Below are positions 61,465-64,000 of a stretch of 64,000 nucleotides of DNA, in pieces (the first letter of the stretch is position 1; every line of letters starts with the position of its first letter). The DNA comes from Nymphaea colorata. Taxonomy: Eukaryota > Streptophyta > Magnoliopsida > Nymphaeales > Nymphaeaceae. Position numbers and translations under genes: made by a program. The stretch spans positions 1,895,503 through 1,959,502 of the forward strand of contig NC_045143.1 in the NCBI RefSeq assembly GCF_008831285.2, in the 5' to 3' direction. The notes below the pieces were generated by a model. It saw only the letters and a list, made by a program, of their open reading frames with translations, was not told the origin of the DNA and searched no databases.

Positions 61465-64000
61465 ATGGTGAAGGGTCCTGGTCTCTACTCCGATATCGGG
61501 AAGAAGGCCAGAGGTAATGTCTAGCTAAATTTTTAATGAAAAGTGTGTTCCATTTTTTCTTACTGTCGTCATTTTTGTTCTGTTTCAGATCTTCTTTACA
61601 AGGATTATAATAGCGATCTGAAGTTCACTCTCACTACCTACTCATCGACGGGCGTTGTGAGTTTCTTCTCTGGATTCTTTCCCGTGTTTCATTCGTTCGC
61701 GGGGGATATTTTTTGTGTGCCAGGCTTTGGTTCCGGAGTTTTGGGTTTTACGAGCTTCGGACGGTTTGGTTTTTTGGCTGATTGTAGTATTTCGCATGCA
61801 ATAGATTGTGGCGTAGGATTGCTTCTTCCCCGTCTTTCTGTGAGGTTCGGCTAAGGCGCAGTTCTTTCTCATTCTAGATCGTTGCCTCCACGGATTAGTG
61901 TTGGTGCGCTCACGTGTGTTAGTTTCAAGCCTCGGTTTCCTTTTTCGATTCACGCGGTTTGGGTGTCCAACATGTGGAACAATAATTCGTATTAGTGGCT
62001 TTGCTCCGTAGGTATGCGGATTTCCCTGTGTTGGGAGTTTTGCTAGGTACTTCCGGTTTTTGTTCTGTTGATCTTTGCTTTCACGTGGTTTCATTTCTAC
62101 ATGCTCAATTCCTCATTTACCCTTTCAAAATCTGATCTGGGCCAAAACATGGTCTTCTTGAACTCGTTTTGTTACTCTTTCTTTCATGTGGTGGATTCAT
62201 TTGAGTGGCCGATTCTGGTTTAAATGCTGTGGAAACCATTTCGAGGAAGCAGGATGGATATCGGGGTTATATATATTTCGGTTCCTGATTTATTTGTACG
62301 GTGATTTCAGCTCCACTAATTTGTAAATTTTTTATGAAGTATGGGTTTTCACGAGGGGTGTACCTTGATATTGTTTTTTTTTCCAATTTTTGGACCTACT
62401 TTAGATATTTTTCCATTCCTTTGGCTCCTTTTGTCACATTTCCCAGTCTTCTTGATCCATGCTTTCCGCATTCAGTTCTAGCTATTCCTGCTTCTAGCTA
62501 CTGGCCTCCTTACAGTTGGCTAAACATTTTCATCCGTATCTTCAGATATGAACTAATTATGGTAGGATTGTTTTTGTGCTCTTGTAGCACGTAGTCCTTG
62601 CAGTCCTGTTTTCCTTTTTCCTCTATTTATGGTGCTTCTGTCTAACAATATCTAAATATGGAATTACGTTTGCCTTGTTTACTCATTCTGCAATTAGCGG
62701 AAAGTCCCACCTTATATCTGACAAGGTGTACTTAACAAAACATGAATGATCATATTTTAGGAATATGTGGTCGTTGATTTTTTAATATACCTGCGTTTTT
62801 ATTTCTGTCTTCTAGTTTAGTTTTTGTTCACACTTTCCAAGCCTGAGTTCATTTCTCCCTGCTGTATGAAGTCACAGAATTTCCCTTTATTTTGCATTTT
62901 GGAGCTTTTGGGCCAACACCGTGATTCTATAACGGATTCTGATGCATACGGACCACGTTATTATGGTTCATCACACCCTGCAGCACTCAGTGCTATACGT
63001 ACATTATGTCGCCATGGATGCAGTGGCTGTAAAGGATTCTAGTTTGGAAGTAAATGTGTGCTCTATTATTGCATAATATTTGGCTGTCTGGCGTAATTTT
63101 AGCTTATCCATGGCTTCCATTCATTTTTTTTTGTGGTGTGTGTGTACAACCTGATTTTCTCCTCTTGTAGGCAATTGCATCAACAGGGACAAAGAAAGGG
63201 GAATTATACTTGGCGGATATCAACACTCAGCTGAAGAATAAGAATGTCACAACTGATATCAAGGTGGATACAAGCTCGAAGGTAAGACAATAATTTAGTT
63301 TTTGCATGATACTGGATTTTGTTTCTGTTTGTACCTCTAAATGTGTCTTCCTGCTTGCTTATGCTATTCTTTCTGCATAAATTGAGCCATTTGTGGGATT
63401 AATGGTGCAAGGTCAGCCAGATTCAGTCTCATATGTTGAGTTTATGTAGAGTTAGATTTATGGGTTACACCTCTTTATCTCGTTTGTTTCTTCATAATTC
63501 ATATGTATTGGTTCACATGTTCTGAGTAATTTTACGAAATTCATGATATATGATCATTATCTTATGTGGTCCTTGAAATTTATAGTTAATGGTCAGTTAC
63601 TGTTATGCACGAACTGATCATGAATAATTCTTATCTTCAGCTTCATACAACTATAACTGTTGATGAACCGGCACCAGGTCTGAAGGCTATTTTTAGCTTT
63701 GTCGTTCCAGATCAGAAATCTGGCAAGGTACATAAACCTTTTTTTTTCATGCTTGTCATTTCCTAAGGTGGTGGTGTTCTATAATTTACTTTGTGCTCCA
63801 GTTGATGCTTGTTCTACATGAATTAGATTCATAGACAAGCCCAAGAGCATGTCATGCGTATATTGAAAAGCAGGTCTTGTCCGTGACTGATTTTCCTCTT
63901 TCAAACTTTGTATATACAGGTTGAACTCCAATACATGCATGAGTATGCAGGGATCAACACGAGCATTGGCTTGACTGCAAGTCCTCTTGTTAACTTTGCA
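61465..64000 (+). CDS. VDAC: Mitochondrial outer-membrane porin (VDAC), 5' part
   Basis: Voltage-dependent anion channel, the beta-barrel pore for metabolites in the mitochondrial outer membrane. Exons 61465-61513, 61589-61656, 63171-63281, 63641-63727 and 63920 to the window edge join in phase to the first 132 residues of a family of about 276. The N-terminus [20 protein letters not shown] is the canonical plant VDAC start with its amphipathic helix. After it come [42 protein letters not shown] and [20 protein letters not shown]. The last visible exon ([17 protein letters not shown]...) is cut by the end of the window, not by a mutation. The second intron is about 1.5 kb. Plant VDACs come in several paralogues that I cannot tell apart here. 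Confidence 0.95.

Noticed and set aside
1-64000. CRISPR array, bacterial operon, phage or plasmid features
   Set aside because: No regularly spaced identical repeats with unique spacers; all recognised genes are plant nuclear, five of the six spliced.

Overview
This is plant nuclear DNA, almost certainly from a flowering plant. It holds spliced genes with GT..AG introns of about 80 to 2000 bases, a DYW-type pentatricopeptide repeat (PPR) gene, an NPF transporter, a receptor-like cytoplasmic kinase, long AT-rich spacers full of (TA)n microsatellites, and remnants of hAT, CACTA-like and Ty3/gypsy elements. I cannot name the species.

Layout. 1-4.5 kb: a possible small membrane-protein reading frame, a CACTA-like repeat patch, and a lone decayed KH-domain exon (minus strand). 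4.5-13.6 kb: gene-poor, with a three-copy tandem array and a well-preserved non-autonomous hAT element that has an exact 8-bp target duplication. 13.6-18.2 kb: an NPF4-type transporter gene (plus strand), rebuilt as five coding exons and 585 residues. 18.2-29.2 kb: gene-poor, with many short tandem duplications and a dispersed direct duplication of about 635 bp. 29.2-31.1 kb: an intronless DYW-class PPR gene (minus). 31.1-39.7 kb: gene-poor, ending in a GA/CT-rich leader. 39.7-44.5 kb: an RLCK-VII kinase of the PBL34/35/36 type (plus; six exons, 469 residues), whose fourth intron carries a 349-bp foldback element. 45.5-50.8 kb: a DUF1338 / 2-oxoadipate dioxygenase-decarboxylase homologue of the FLO7 type (minus; seven exons, 377 residues). 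55.2-57.6 kb: a hypersensitive-induced-reaction (HIR) SPFH protein (plus; five exons, 284 residues). 58.8-59.5 kb: a stop-riddled Ty3/gypsy reverse-transcriptase remnant. 61.5 kb to the right edge: the first half of a mitochondrial porin (VDAC) gene (plus).

The genes are an ordinary plant neighbourhood and not an operon: each has its own promoter space and no shared pathway is implied. Two of them (PBL34-like kinase, HIR) are membrane-anchored signalling or defence-type proteins, but adjacency alone says nothing about joint function. Exon models were derived by hand from splice sites, reading-phase continuity and family conservation; all five spliced models close in frame across every junction (the VDAC model is cut by the window edge). 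I found no convincing new multi-gene system. The most notable items are structural: an initiator ATG cut off by an intron immediately after it (NPF4), an orphan KH exon with a damaged GXXG loop, the hAT MITE and the intronic foldback element.
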